Origin: Persicaria tinctoria
Lineage: Eukaryota > Streptophyta > Magnoliopsida > Caryophyllales > Polygonaceae
DNA length: 64,000 nucleotides
Assembly: GCA_037127255.1 (NCBI GenBank)
Contig: JBANSL010000005.1
Span: 80,171,160 to 80,235,159 of the forward strand
Direction of reading: 5' to 3'
Position numbers and translations under genes: made by a program. Below the pieces are notes generated by a model. That model worked only from the letters and a program-made list of their open reading frames with translations, did no database searches and had not been told where the DNA came from. Numbering within the stretch: the first letter of the stretch is position 1; each line of letters starts with the position of its first letter. Positions 45,762 through 58,867 of the stretch are shown in pieces.

Positions 45762-48700
45762 AAGATGGTATCAGAGCCAGCTTGTGCAATTCGGGTACAC
45801 AAGGGTCGAGTGTACGTTTTGGAAAACCGCCCATGGATTTCAAAGGATTTGAAGATGTTTTGAAGGGGCAAAATGAACTTAAGACGTCTAACCCCAAATT
45901 GGACTATGTAATGAACTTGACTTGTAATAAAAGAGGAAAACTGACCAAGCGGGTACGCGAGTGGGTAGTAAAGGCGCTAGACCACCCCTATTGGGTGTAC
46001 TTGGGGACGGTAGGCAAAATATTAGCTTGTTCTTTACAAAAGGGTTGGGAGACTCCAAGGAGATCATTATGAGTGTCACTAACTGATTATGTGTTGAGTT
46101 CTTGCTATGCTAGATATCTGATTGGTATGCCTAACAATTAAATGTGTATTGACTGATCTACGGAAACGGGATAGTGGGAGTACCTTTGTTTCTGTGTGGT
46201 CAAACCCTGCTTGTGTGGAACAGCCTCTTCCACTCTGTTAACCCCTTGACGGTTCTATCTAGTCTTTTCCCCGGATGTTAGTATTTTTTTCACGGGAAAT
46301 CGGGTTGGTAAACACAATATGTCGGGAATCATGCTTAGATATTAAGGTTGTCTGAGTGAGTGTTGGATGTTTTGATGTCACTTTGAGTCTGAAGTAAGGC
46401 GTCACGGGGCTGTCTTTCTTGACTTTTATGATAAACAACCAGTGTTTTCTTACCACAAAGAGTCATACTAGAGTCCATCGGAAAAGGTCAGTGGTTGCCC
46501 TTAGGGATCCCTGTTCGGTTGTAATGGTGACTCTCTCTGAACTATATGACATGATCTTATAGCCTCCTGTATATACCTTGCGAATGACTATTAGTACAGA
46601 CTGCTCATGCTATTACATATGTGATTGCTTAGATTGCTTCAGTCTCGTGTTATGTCTTGGCTTCTACCATGATTATATGTTGTCAGAGCATGTTTACTTG
46701 GCCTATTGATCGTAGGATTGAATGGAAGTGTGCGCTGCATGAAATGAATCTGCATGGTTTTACTCTACTAGGTTCGTGATAGTGTGATCGTTAAATTTCG
46801 ATACCCTGATGAAGCAAGTTCATTATTTGATACGTGCTACAACTTGATGTCAACATGCCTTATATGATACGTAATTTCCAGTACATGTTATTGTGATGAT
46901 CCTTAATGTAAATTCGTGATTGTATGACATTCTGTACCCATGCTTGCCCTATTTCTTAGGTCTCGTGTTGCACCTTCCTTCTTGTCTTGATTATATGTTG
47001 TCTTCGCAAGTCTAATTGACATGTTGTATTGGTAGTACTAATGACTTATTAGAAGAATGAAGGGCATGATATGAGTCTATATAATTGTTGTCTTCTCCTG
47101 GATTAGGTCCATGATAGTGTGAGAAGATTGCCCTTGGCTTTGTTTGATTAAATTAGTAGCTCCATCTGTGACCATGATGCCGACGAAATGTCTTGATAAA
47201 TGTGTATCTCATTTAGTATTATTGAATTGGAACACATGCCTCATATTTTACTTATATTTCCCCGTTATATAGGCTTGCGTTACGCGTTGCTACATTCCTC
47301 CCATGATCTGTATCGATGGACTATGCTAATGCGGTGTCTTTGTGTATTGTTGTGTTAATCAATCAAGTGTGTGCATGTATTAAATGTTATGATATGTCAT
47401 TAGTATCATGTAGGACCTTTGGTTGCGACCTATGTGGACCATATGTACCTTGCCTACCTTACTGTTGATTCCCTCTTGAGATAGGTCCCTGATAGTGTGA
47501 CTCTCCCCTCCCGCTATACTCTTAAAAGGTTGAGGTTATCCTGTTTAGATTGATGTGAGATTCGATGACTTACTTATTTTCCATAATGGTCAGTCCTAGC
47601 ATGATTATAATATGTCACCCATGATGCCCTTCTCATTACTTTTGATAATGCCTCATGTTCTTAAATATTATGTGAACCCCTTTTAATGACTCATGACCCT
47701 GCTTGTGTCACATCATGCGTCGTTAGTATCTTGTAGGACTATGCCTTCTAAATGCATCTCGTCGTATGATTACATGCCATCCTTGAACTATCACATGATC
47801 ATTGTTGCCATAGGTGATAGTTACTATAATGTTCCTATGTGTTCTCGTACAACGCGTAATCTGGTTATACCTCGCCAGGCTATATTTGACCTCACTTGTT
47901 AGTGTCTATATCTTGCTCATGCATTGTCCGTATATGTGATACTTGCTTTGTTTGCTAAATCCTGCATATCTCGCTTAGGGCTACTAGACGTCATGACGTT
48001 CATGGAATAATAGATTGCTATTTTGCTTCGCAAGCATCGGTGTAGGACTCAATCGTGTCTTTAGGAATGTGCATGTATGTCGTTGTTCTTTGAGATAGGT
48101 ACATGTTAGTGTGGATTGATATGATTGATTTGCTTGTGATGAACTCTTGCTACTTGTCACGAATTATAACCTCACCGACTTCCATAAGGGCATCGTTGCT
48201 ATTCTCGGGTCAGAGTCTTGTCTCTAGTCTTGTCATCCTTTTAGCCTTGGTCTGTATTTCCGAAGTCAACATTGGGTTTCCCGTCCCTGTCACTCCCCTA
48301 TCTCTGCTAACTTAGACTCCTCGGCGATACTTGGACAAGCGACCGCGTGAAAAAGGAAACAAGAAGTTAGTTAGCGATGAAGAGTGCAAAGGAAGCGTGG
48401 GCCCATAACCCACGGACCTCAGGATCAACAATGTCGGCATGACGAGCACGTTTTGTGGATTGCGGTTACCGAGTACGATATAACTTGTAGGCGGGAGTGT
48501 TCTTCGTTCGAATTGCTAATCCTTCTGAATTTGTTGATGATATGACACTGACCCGGCGATGGGACTTACGTGTTGATGTGCTGACTTGGTGATGACTGTT
48601 ACCTGATTGTTTGTTGTCCATGATGATATGATTTGATGCTTTATAGTTCTAATGTGCCATAATGTCTTGATGTGTTGATACTCTGAGTTGTTAAGCATGA

Positions 48701-50867
48701 TCTAGATTATTGTACCTATAAAAGTATGAACTGCAAATGCTGAAAACCTGAACTATTTATTTTCTGAGGTTATGATGCAACTTGCTATCTTGACTTGATT
48801 ATTTTCATATATGATGATTTGTAATAATTGAGCATGATGGTAAATTGAGACTTGTTGACATAGTTGCAATAATTGATTATGAACCCATGATGCTATGGTT
48901 ATAAATGCTAGTTGATATGATGTAGACCTTATGTTGATAATTTTCATAATTGCTGCTTCCTTAAACCTGTGAGTGAGGTCATTTGGTAGCGTGGTTGGAG
49001 AGTGGTGAAAGAATTTTGGGACGGTGATTGAGAAAATTTCTAGAAAAGGTGTGACTAACGGGGCATGATACTTGTGATACCTTGGGAAGTGGGGGAAAGT
49101 GTAAGAAATGACCTTAAGAGAATCGAGGATATAGTATGAGAGGGTGCTCGAGTGTGATGTTAGAGGTAGGAGTTGGATTCTTAGAGGTGGATGGTGTGTG
49201 TGAGTGTTTGGTGGAATGAGGGCGAGATTGAGCATTGGGATGAATTGGGATTTCTTTAGGGAATTTTGTCTAAGTTGATGATGGTGAGTCTAGAAGAGGA
49301 TTGGTCTTGGCTTGAGAGTGGAGATGGGTGAGTGGGGATTGTGTTTTATTTTGACTGGTATGATGTGAGGAGTTTTCTTGATTTTGTGATTATTTATATC
49401 TGTTGGCATGATGATAGATAACGAACATGATGAACCTGATATGGAATTACATGTTGATATGCAATATTAAAATTTAGTTGGTAGTGACAAGTGTTACCAT
49501 GATATATTAATACTTTGATACCCTGTTATATTGGTTTAGAAGCATGTTAGAACGTGATGTGATATGACTTATGAAGTAATGATGCGTATGAACTATGAGA
49601 TAATGATGTGCTATTATGAGGAAGCATGATGTTTTATTATGTGGTAGTAAGCATGATGTGTACTATATGGTTGACAAGCATGATTATTGATTATGTAAAT
49701 GATGAATATGACTTGAAACATGATCATGATTAGTATATATGAGATAATGGTGCATGATTTCTAAATGACTGTCCTTCGATATTGTGAGGAGTTAAGGTGA
49801 TGTCTTTAGAGCATGCTGGCATTTTGGTGATTTATATTATGTTTGATCTACCTTTTTCTGAATCTTAATAGCATGCCTAGGTTGTGTTGATATATTAGCA
49901 TGATGAGTATGTTCTACTTGGGTTGCGATATCGATATGCGAATGTGAGATTTGATGCGTACTGACGTACTAACCCCATAACATCTAACCCGTTGATTTCT
50001 AGACATGTGTGGTTGAGTGATAAGTTATGAGACTTCGATTATGCACTCGTGATGCCTTCAATATGATATAGATATACTCTACTACTTGTGATGTGATGTT
50101 GAAGTTTTATTTTTGGTTTTGGCGTGTCTTGAAAGGATGGTATGATTTATGTTATGAGAAAACATGTTATGTTATTAAGATGTCAATTGGTTGAGATTAT
50201 CATGGTTGATGTTGAGTTTTGCCATGTGAAAGATGGCTAATGATGTTATGAGTTGATGAGTTGATTGACTTATGTTTCATATTAAGTTGAGAATGATGAT
50301 TGAGTGATTTTAGAAACTAGGAAGAGAATATGGGATTAGCCCTTAGAGGTGGATGATTCCACCTTACGTGATCTGAAATTTTTTGATTAAACATTGGATT
50401 TGATGATTTTGAGCGGTTTTGAAAATGATCAATTTGGATTTTAGAAGAATGAATGTTATCGAGAATTTCAACAATTTTGGGGTTAACCTTTTTAAATTGC
50501 GGAATTCCTTTTAAAACTTTTTAAAACCCGGGCAACTCTATCATACTTCACGAAGTGGATACAAGCATTCTATGAGGGCGCTTGTAGGGTACTTGCTAAG
50601 ACCTAGTGATGACATTGTAGAACTTTTAGAGTTGTGATACTTCCGAAAAGTCGAAGCGAGTATGTGATAGGGGCGCTTATCGCATACTTGTCAAGGCCAA
50701 TTGGAGATGTCACGACCGTGACTAGAATGTTGTAAGAATCCCGGAAGACGCAACCGAGACGATTACAAGATCCTTGGACATGGTCTTTGGACTCATCAAT
50801 TTCAAACTTCATCCCCTACTTGTATATTTTAGTCTCGGGGACGAGACTTGTTTTTAGAGGTGGATGA
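45762..50867 (+). other. Internal region of the LARD-type element, no coding capacity
   Basis: The primer site TGGTATCAGAGCC is at 45766-45778. An open frame running out of the LTR ends at 46072 and has no recognised domain. The rest up to 50867 has only short frames. AT-rich TGATTATATGTTGT-like and GATAGTGTGA-like words recur at 46650-48120, and CATGATG-rich sequence fills 49400-49950. The end (TAGTCTCGGGGACGAGACTT) matches the close of chromovirus-type gypsy pol regions. Confidence 0.75.
45766..45778 (+). promoter_or_regulatory. Primer-binding site, initiator Met tRNA
   Basis: TGGTATCAGAGCC starts 4 bases after the LTR end and is a full match to the plant initiator Met-tRNA complement. Confidence 0.9.
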
Positions 50868-53800
50868 TGTAAAGGCCCGGATTTTCAAATATTAATTTTT
50901 GGAAAAAGAGAATTTAAAAATGAAATTAAAGTGAATTCCGGCCCAATTTTTAATTTTAAAGATCGAATCCGTCTTTTATCTCGTCCGGGATTCGAAAATT
51001 CATGCCGTCAGCGATATCATATTCAATATTAAATATTTAATCAATCGAGAGAGCGGGATTTAAAATATCAATTGTCGGAAATTCACATTCCCGACTCGGG
51101 ACCCCAATTCCGTCACCTTCTCCCATTCTTATCCATTCCATGTCATCCCTCTCATTTGGGTAAAATTCTATCTCTCCTTTCACTCCCTCCCTTCTTTGAG
51201 ACAACTCTAATGGAAAACAAACAACAAACCCTCCATTCAAAAATCAGATCTTTGACCACACATTTTACCCACACAAACACAAAGAAACAAACACACCCTA
51301 AGCTCACACCTCTCCCCCTTGTTGCCGTGAGGAGCAGATCCCCAAGACACCCTCTTTTACTCAGTTCCTCACCATCACCGCCGATCCTTGCTGCCGTCGG
51401 AGCACCACCGCACCTCGTCACCACTGAAGACCACCACCAGCCGCCATCTTCCTCCTCCATCTCCCCCGTGAAGCCGCCGCCACCTCCCCACAGCTGCGTC
51501 CCCGTCCTCCCTCTCGAGCCCTGCTCTTCTGATCCGAGCGGTAAGGCCTCTCCCTCGCTCCCTTTCGTTCCCAACTGCGAAAAGCTTTGAATTTAACACT
51601 TCTCCGCCCTCCCTATGAAGATTCCAGCGAGAAATTGGCCCCGATGCCCTGAACGCCACACCGCAGCCCCGAGATCCCTTTTCCGGCGAAATCTCGAACC
51701 TTCGGTGAGCTTCGAACCCCTTTCTTTGTCTTTGATTCAAATTGGTTCTCTTCTTTTTTGAATGGGTCGAGGAGTGTGAGGCGAGAGCGGTCGGGTTAGG
51801 CGAGTCGGCGAGGTCGAGCGAGAGTCGCGAGCGAGAGCATGTGCCCGTGAGCGAGAGGTTGCGATGAGAGGACGAGGGAGACGTGCTGAGAAATGGCAAT
51901 GGAGACGAGAGCGAGAGCGAGGGCTGGGCAGATCTATGGCGAGGCAAGGGAGCGAGGTAAGAGCGGGAGCCAGGCGAGCGGAGGGAGACGTGAGGGAGAC
52001 GATGAACAGTAAACGGATTTGGGTTCTCTGTTTTTCCTGGTTGGTTGGTTAAGTGTTTTGTTTAAATGAAAACCGGTTCAGCAATTTAAAACAAATGGCC
52101 GGTTCGGTTCAGTTTAAATGGGATTGGGTTTTGGGCTGATGAAAATCCGGATTTGATAAAGAAAGAGAGATTGGGTTTGGGCTTCCTCTTCCTTCCTTTC
52201 CTTTCTCTTGGGCCGGGCTGAGAGGTTTGTAAATGGTGGATTTTAATAGTTTATGTTAGGTTATTGATATTGTGATTGTTTTATAAATGTAAATGTGTTA
52301 GGTGTGTTTTATCATTATTAATACATAATTCGTTATTGTTGGAAATATAATAATTCTGAAATTTATATATATATTTTGGGTTATTTTTATAAATATTATT
52401 ATTTGGGAAAAGGTTGTTATATGATGTTAAAATGTAATTTTGGTGATTCTTATATTTTAAATATAAATTGGAGTATGTTGTTAAATGTTGTTCCTAAATG
52501 GGATTTTAAAGTGATTTGTTGGTTTTGATCTATAAATGGGGTTTTTAAAGATAGATTTATTTTAGAAATGTTTATCATTGTCCTAAATTACTTGAAACAT
52601 TTAAAGTCAAGGTTTTGAAATAAAATGCCGGAATTATTTCTATAGTATGATTTTGAGAAAGTGGTTTTAAGGTTTAAATGTTGAATGTCGGAATTTGGCC
52701 AAGTATGATTTGAGAAATTATTTTGAATATGAGTTGACTTAATTTGGGATTTAAGAGTTTGGAAAATATGGTTGGTACGATTTTATCAATGGGGTTGATT
52801 AGAAGTAAATGATTTTTGGCTAATATTGATCGTAGCGGAAGGGTTTTGGAAAATAGTTTTATCACCGTTTGGTTTTGGGTATATTGAGAACTTGGGAATC
52901 GTGTGTATGAATGTTGGTCCGGTAGCTTATGGAAATGGCTTGATGATAGGTGTGTATTGCTATTGGATTATACTCTGGACTTGCATTGGGCCCTTGCTTG
53001 TGTTATCTTGCTGTTCTGCATCTTCAGGTAAGTTCCTTAGGGGGCTTACTCAGGTTGGACATTCATGCCTGTTGTTGCATTTTATGTTAGGTGTTGCATA
53101 TGCATAAAAGCATGCCATGTAGTATCATGTTTAGGTTGCACTAATTGATTGAGCATCTGTTTACTTTATGCGTTTGAAACAGAACGGCCGTTATCTGTGA
53201 TAGTCCTAGAGTCTTTGCTAGGGTCATAGGGTAGCCCAGCCTCATCGGGTTCCCTGAGTCAATCGAGTCATGAACTTCCTTGTATTATGAGATGCATGCG
53301 GGCTTTATTGTGGAGCGGGTTAGGCATGCGTGCCGCCCTATTATGAATGAATGCATTCACAAGCTGGCCAGTCTCCACCTATCGGAAGGGGTGGAGGTAG
53401 GAGAGGGATATGCCGTTGGCATTGTCTTAGGCCTTTTACAGTATTTCTGCACATTATTACGAATTAGGAGCATGCTAGTGTGTTTGACTTTCGTACTGCA
53501 TTAGAGCATATTTATTAGGTAAAACACATACTATGTGGCCTCAGCGAGGACTGCCGGTCCCGCATGAGTGGCTCGATCTGACTCCTTTCCCCGTTCTTTT
53601 TTTTTAGTATTTATGCAGACCCTGAGTCCTCGATGTCTATATGACGGGGTTTCCTCTTGGCGAATCGAAGAACCTAGCTAATATTCTAACTTGGTAAAAT
53701 GGTAATCACTCGCTTATTATTTGATGTTGACCAGGCTTTGTCGTGACATTTGCATCCTAGTTTTGCTTCCGCTTTACTTTCGTTTGAATTGGATTTTGCG

Positions 53801-53985
53801 ACATAGTCTTAGGACAAGTAAAGGGTACCCAATGGCCCTTCGAGGTTTTTATGGGTTTGAAATCCCTATTTCTACTAATCTTAAAATGAGTTTGAAACCT
53901 CGACCCGTACCTGGATTGCAAGATCCGAACAAGGGGTTTTATCCCTTGAAACGTAACCCGGAAATCATAATTCTGGGCCGTTACA
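50868..53985 (+). repeat. 3' LTR of the LARD-type element
   Basis: It starts TGTAAAGG directly after the polypurine tract and ends TTACA before the TSD. It is 13 bp longer than the 5' copy; the extra bases lie near 51427 (ACTGAAGACC region). Confidence 0.9.
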
Positions 53986-53990
53986 ATTTT

Positions 53991-54585
<595 letters not shown>

Positions 54586-54994
54586 TCTATTAATAATACT
54601 AATTCTGCTAGCATTTTGCTGACATGTCAGACCCACAATTAAACTTAATTTTTTTATTCAAATGATATTTTCTTATTGGTCAATATTATTGCTGAAATGT
54701 TAAAATACACGCTTTCTATTTAAACATATTTGTTTCCTATTTTCATACTAATAAAAAGTTTCTTTTCTTATTAATCGATATTATTAAGGAAAGTTTAAAT
54801 ATTTATTTCCAATATTATATTTATTGGTCATATTAAAAATGGCTAGATATTTAATTCAAATGTCAAAATAAAAATTAATTATAAAAATCAATGATTCTCA
54901 AAATCCTCTCTTACAGGCTCTTGATCGACATTCACAATCTCTAACAATCTCGACTCTTATATGGTGTCTTCACTTATTAAGAGTCCTGAGATAT

Positions 54995-55258
54995 ATGCAA
55001 GTTCAGAAGTGCAGTTTACATTGCTTTCTTGTGCATCTTTTCCCCACTATTCTTAGTAATCTCTGCAATTTCCAATTCGTTTCTACTATGCATTCTTTCT
55101 TCATTTGCAGTTTACATTGCTTGCGATTTTGCAAGGAGAGCCACTCACTGGTTTTCGTGTTTCTCTTTTTCTCCAAATGTATAAACATCAGCCATAATGA
55201 GCTGAACCAGCCGTTGGTTGACATGTTTCCAAAGTTTCCTCTACTTTCCACATTGTAA
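54995..55258 (+). other. Conserved spacer with an unrecognised 87-codon frame
   Basis: The frame is also present at 59754 but stops earlier there (TAG at about 59967). The residues are Cys/Phe/Leu-rich and resemble no family I know. It may be captured untranslated or intron sequence. Function is not assigned. Confidence 0.3.
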
Positions 55259-55808
55259 GTTTTTCTTATTCTTCGTTATTAGATACATAAGAGATTAATA
55301 GAGAAGAATTTAGTCTTGCCCTTGTTGAATATTTTAAAGGAAAATATCCAAGCTAATCATTTAAAAAGATTAATTTCTATTTTCCCTTTCTATTTGCTGA
55401 ATGGTGGCCTATTCTCGCTTTCATGGTGCTTTACTGGCGAATTCGATCTCTAGATAGATTTCTCAATTGATCGATTGAGATTTCTTGTGCTTTTTATTTG
55501 GTTTTCCTTTTGAATACGAGGTTTATGAAGTTTCTGAAGTTTCGAATCTGCATAAAAACGAGAGTTTCTAAACCACTTGATCAAAGATGCTCGATGATTC
55601 ACAGGTATATGCATCAACTCAATTATTTCTGTTATGCCTTTGTCTTATGCCTCTGAAATAGCTCACCCGTGATGTCCTGTTTTCCTTCTTTGAGGAAGCT
55701 CTTTCTAGCAATTAGACAGATGATCCAAATAGATATCCTTGGAGATGGGCAGTTGTGTCTCCTGGCTCTTTCCGAATCCAAATAGCAATTCAATGCGGGG
55801 ATTTCTCC

Positions 55809-56197
55809 AACCCCTGGAGGCTGTGCACCGTAACACTAGTAGAGGAGCTAAAGATCTTGATTCGAATGTTTCTCATCTGGTCAACGGGAATCATCTTTTC
55901 AGCCGTGTATTCGCAAATGTCCACGATGTTCATCGAGCAAGGCATGGTCATGGATAGAACTGTTGGCTCTTTCACCATCCATGCTGCCACTCTATCCACC
56001 TTTGACGTCATCAGCGTCATCTTCTGAGTCCCGGTCTACGACAGGTTCCTCGTTCCCATAGCTAGAAAGGTCACCGGTAATGAAAAAGGCTTCTCAGAGC
56101 TGCAAAGGATGGGCATTGGCCTCTTCATCTCAATCTTCGCCAGGGTTGTCGCTGCTCTCGTCATGGCTGTGATTGTTGTCACCCCTAGATCTAGGCA
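55809..56197 (+). pseudogene. Captured fragment of an NPF (NRT1/PTR, POT) transporter, unit 1
   Basis: The frame NPWRLCTVTLVEELKILIRM, then TGIIFSAVYSQMSTMFIEQG and VGSFTIHAATLSTFDVISVI, matches the central-to-late part of plant NPF8/PTR-type proton-coupled peptide transporters. These are plasma-membrane or tonoplast proteins with twelve membrane segments. Only about 130 residues remain, from the loop before a membrane helix to [14 protein letters not shown], where homology fades. TGA at 56025-56027 replaces the tryptophan still present in unit 2. It is a non-functional gene piece. Confidence 0.82.
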
Positions 56198-56430
56198 ACA
56201 CTGTTGTTCCTTTAAATTCAAATCAATTCAATTTTGAACAAGTTTTGATTCAATTAGCTATTATCTTTGAGAAATATATGTATCCAAGTATCGTGAGTAT
56301 ACTTTATTGGGAGTTTTTTTTTGTCTTTCTTGTTGAATGATTTCTTACAAAGTGGAAATATATGTATCCAATTAGCTTTGAGAAACAATCTTTTTACTTG
56401 TATTAGTTGTTTATTTAGAATGCTGTTTCA

Positions 56431-56700
56431 ATAACGGCCAGGTCATCGGATGATGGAACTTGTCGGATTTGGGATGCAAGGTACTCACAACACAAACCGT
56501 GAATATATGGGCTCAGGCCTATTGAAGTTCTAGCAGATTATGTTCTGCCATTAATTGTTGTTTGATTTGGTGATCTCTAAAAGCTCATTAACATGCTTTG
56601 TGGATTTCTTTCCAGGAAGAAGCAATGTTTCTTCTTCGGGTGGTGCACAACAGAAAAATCAAATATTGTGTTGTGCTTTCAATGCAAATGGAGAATGAAC
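56431..56700 (+). pseudogene. Captured WD40 fragment (BRWD/PHIP-like), unit 1, two exon parts
   Basis: Exon part one (56431-56483) encodes TARSSDDGTCRIWDARYSQ, a WD40 blade with its WD dipeptide. A stop follows three codons later. Part two starts after TTTCTTTCCAG at 56616 and encodes SNVSSSGGAQQKNQILCCAF and NANG. Both fit plant bromodomain-WD repeat proteins (chromatin-binding, nuclear), with an intron retained between them. Fragment only; it cannot fold as a propeller. The family call is from memory of motifs. Confidence 0.65.
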
Positions 56701-56735
56701 CATTTCAGGAAGAAGCAATGTTATAGGGTGGTGAA

Positions 56736-56963
56736 TCAAATATTGTGTTGTTCTTTAGAGGAAGAAGCAATGTTATAGGGTGGTGAATGAACCATTTCAG
56801 GAGGTCTAACTGGAGACTGGAGAATCAAGCCCTTATGTGGAGACCACACTAGTTCAAAGAGGTTCTTGCTGGGCGAGACCTTCCCAGCTGGAGTATGCTG
56901 GTCCCTTCTTTCGATCATTCGTGGTTGTGCTCTCTCTGCTGCCACTGAGCTAAACTTTAACAT
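56736..56963 (-). pseudogene. Unidentified captured fragment on the minus strand, unit 1
   Basis: The minus frame reads VAAERAQPRMIERRDQHTPA, then GKVSPSKNLFELVWSPHKGL. It is polar and basic. It is kept at 61494-61763 with few changes, so it looks like a third host gene piece. I do not recognise the family. Confidence 0.4.
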
Positions 56964-57054
56964 GATGAAATTACTTGGTAAAAAAATGAATGTTGTTATA
57001 GGTCTTATGTGGTATTTGTCATAATTTGGCTAGTGTTTTCAATTTTAATTTAAA

Positions 57055-57124
57055 AGTCTCTTAGCTCAATGGTAGAGCGATGTGCTTATGCGCAAATACG
57101 TGGGTTCGACTCCCATATAGGCTA
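57055..57124 (+). pseudogene. tRNA-like sequence at left end of foldback, unit 1
   Basis: It has an A box (TAGCTCAATGGTAGAGC), a T arm (GTGGGTTCGACTCCCAT) and acceptor strands that nearly pair (AGTCTCT with ATAGGCT; the unit 2 copy has the better AGCCTCT). The anticodon region is 2 nt short and does not form a proper stem, so it is a tRNA relic. Confidence 0.6.
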
Positions 57125-58600
57125 AAGTTTATATAATTCTAGTAATTTGAAAAAACTTGTATTAAATGTTCAATAATAAGATATATTAGTGCAATTTTTT
57201 AGTACTGCCATCGTTTTTATGTGAAATTTATATGTGCTGACATCGTTTTTATGCGTATTTTTTAGTGATGACATCGTTTTTATGGATAACTTACAGTTAT
57301 ATTTGCACAATATTTGCACATCGTACTCTTATATTTGAACGATAAAATGTAGAAAAAAAACAAAAAAAAAAACTAGACTTGGTCATATTTGCACAACATA
57401 CGGTTAAATTTGCACAATGTAATCTTATATTTGCACGACAAAATGTAAAAAAAAAACTAGAATTGGGTCATATTTGCACAACTTACGGTTATATTTGCAT
57501 ATCTTACTCTTATATTTGCACGACAAAATGTAAAAAAAAAAAAAAAAACTAGACTTGGATGTTGAGCAAAAATAAAATCATGTTGAGCAAATTTCCACCA
57601 ATCCCCCAATTTGTGCAATTATGGTCTATTGATGAGCAAAAATAGGACCATGTTGTGCAATAATCTATCGAGCAAGTATAAAATAATATTGGTAAAAAAT
57701 AAGATTATGTTGAGTACAATTTCACAAGTCTCAATTGGATGTGCAAATATAATCTATTATTGAGCAAAAATAAGATCATGTTGATCACAATTTCACAAGT
57801 CTCAATAGTTGTGCAAAAATAATATATTGTTGACCAAAAATAAGATCACGGTTAGAAAATTTCCACCAATCTCCCATGTTGTGCAATTATAGTCTATTGA
57901 TGAGCAAAAATAAGATTATGTTGAGCACAATTTCACAAGTCTCAATTGTTGTGCAAATATAATCTATTGCTGAGCAAAAATAAGACCATGTCGTGCAAAT
58001 ATAAAAGTACGATGTGCAAATATAACCGTAAGTTGTACAAATATGACCCAAGTCTAGTTTTTTGTTTTTTAATTTTTTTTACATTTTGTCGTGCAAATGT
58101 ACGAGTACGATGTGCAAATATAACCGTAAGTTGTGCAAATATTACCCAAGTCTATTTTTTTTTATTTTTTACATTTTGTCATGCAAATATAAGAGTATGA
58201 TGTGCAAATATAACCGTAAGTTGTGCAAATATGATCCAAGTCTAGTTTTTTATTTATTTATTTTTTATTTTTTAAACATTTTGTCGTGCAAATATAATAG
58301 TACGTTATGCAAATATAAGAGTACGTTGTGCAAATATAACCGCAAGTTGTGCAAATATAATATTTTTTTCCATTTTTTTTTGTTTCAATACTTTTTGTTG
58401 TGCAAATTTAAGTTTATGTTGTGCAAATATAATCAATCTGTTGTGCAAATATAATATGAGAAATTAAGTATAAAAACGATGTCAGTACTAAAAATACACA
58501 TAAAAACGATGTCAGCACTATTTTTTTTTTGCAAATTACTAAAAATGTAAATTTTAGCTTATGCGGGATTCGAACCCGCGTATTTGTACCTCATGACTTC
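57055..58600. mobile_element. Large foldback element with tRNA-like ends, unit 1
   Basis: The left end AATACGTGGGTTCGACTCCC is matched in reverse by GGGATTCGAACCCGCGTATT at the right end (58565-58584). Homology extends inward through CTAGTAATTT and GCTGACATCGTTTTTATG words. The arms are filled with ATATTTGCACAAC words on the left and their reverse, GTTGTGCAAATAT, on the right, with repeated TTACGGTTATA and ACTCTTATATTTGCACGACA phrases. The centre has GAGCAAAAATAAGATCATGT repeats. No ORF is meaningful. Confidence 0.6.
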
Positions 58601-58651
58601 CCACTTGCTCTCGGGTTGCCCCAGTCAAGAGCAAGGGGGAAGTCAGGAGGT
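58588..58651. other. Near-perfect 24-bp hairpin, unit 1
   Basis: 58588-58611 pairs with 58628-58651 at 22 of 24 positions, with a 16-nt loop. It lies where the reversed tRNA-like end of the foldback meets the SINE-like repeat. Confidence 0.7.
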
Positions 58652-58835
58652 CTCGGGTTCGATCCCTATCTCCGCCTCTTTCCTTGGGTGAAAATCCAAG
58701 GTTTGCCTTGCTCCTTAATTAACAGTGGGTCGAGCCGGTCGGTGCAAGCCGGTTTACCTGGTGCGTGGCTCTTGCCGGATGGGTCACGGGCCCGAGATTT
58801 GCCACCAAAGGTGGGTTCCTCGTCATAAAAAAAAC
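58613..58835 (+). mobile_element. SINE-like repeat, copy 2
   Basis: Same as 42312-42535, with A-box-like and B-box words, the CCTTGG...CCAAGG hairpin and the CGTCATAAAAAAAA tail. It starts unit 2. Confidence 0.6.
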
Positions 58836-58867
58836 ATTCGGACCAAAAACCAAAAGCTTACACAAAA

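Larger units (their letters stand above)
42657..53985 (+). mobile_element. Young 11.3-kb non-coding LTR element (LARD-type), TSD ATTTT
   Basis: The 5' LTR is 42657-45761 (3105 bp) and the 3' LTR 50868-53985 (3118 bp). They differ by a 13-bp indel near 51427 and the few substitutions I could find. ATTTT is duplicated at 42652-42656 and 53986-53990. A Met-tRNA primer site follows the 5' LTR, and a polypurine tract (TTTTTAGAGGTGGATGA) precedes the 3' LTR. The 5.1-kb interior has no long ORF. The uninterrupted paralogue of the site is at about 58920-58960. Confidence 0.92.
54586..58863 (+). mobile_element. Helitron-like gene-capturing segment, unit 1
   Basis: It begins with TCTATTAATAATACTAATTC after an A. 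Inside are, in order, a spacer with splice-like sequence, an NPF transporter fragment, a WD40 fragment, a conserved minus-strand frame, a foldback with tRNA-like ends and a SINE-like repeat. The same series lies at 59345-63710. Helitrons often carry host gene pieces, but no Rep/helicase and no clear CTRR end is seen, so the class is inferred. Confidence 0.5.

Noticed and set aside
45497..46072. 191-codon frame crossing the 5' LTR end and primer site, as a gag gene
   Set aside because: It begins inside the LTR and runs through the primer site, with no gag motif, and ends soon after.
57055..57124. Functional tRNA gene
   Set aside because: The anticodon arm is short and cannot form a normal stem, and the acceptor has mismatches.
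57300..58450. Regular short repeats that could suggest a CRISPR array
   Set aside because: The repeats vary in sequence and spacing, occur in both orientations, and the DNA is plant nuclear.
57946..58454. Cys/Lys/Tyr-rich frames with repeated CKYN residues
   Set aside because: They are the translation of GTGCAAATATAA repeats in the foldback arms, not a protein family.
58529..58828. Frame starting MQITKNVNFSLCGIRTRVFV, repeated at 63371
   Set aside because: It reads across the reversed tRNA-like end and the SINE-like repeat. CGIRTR-type frames are a common artefact of tRNA T-arm sequence.
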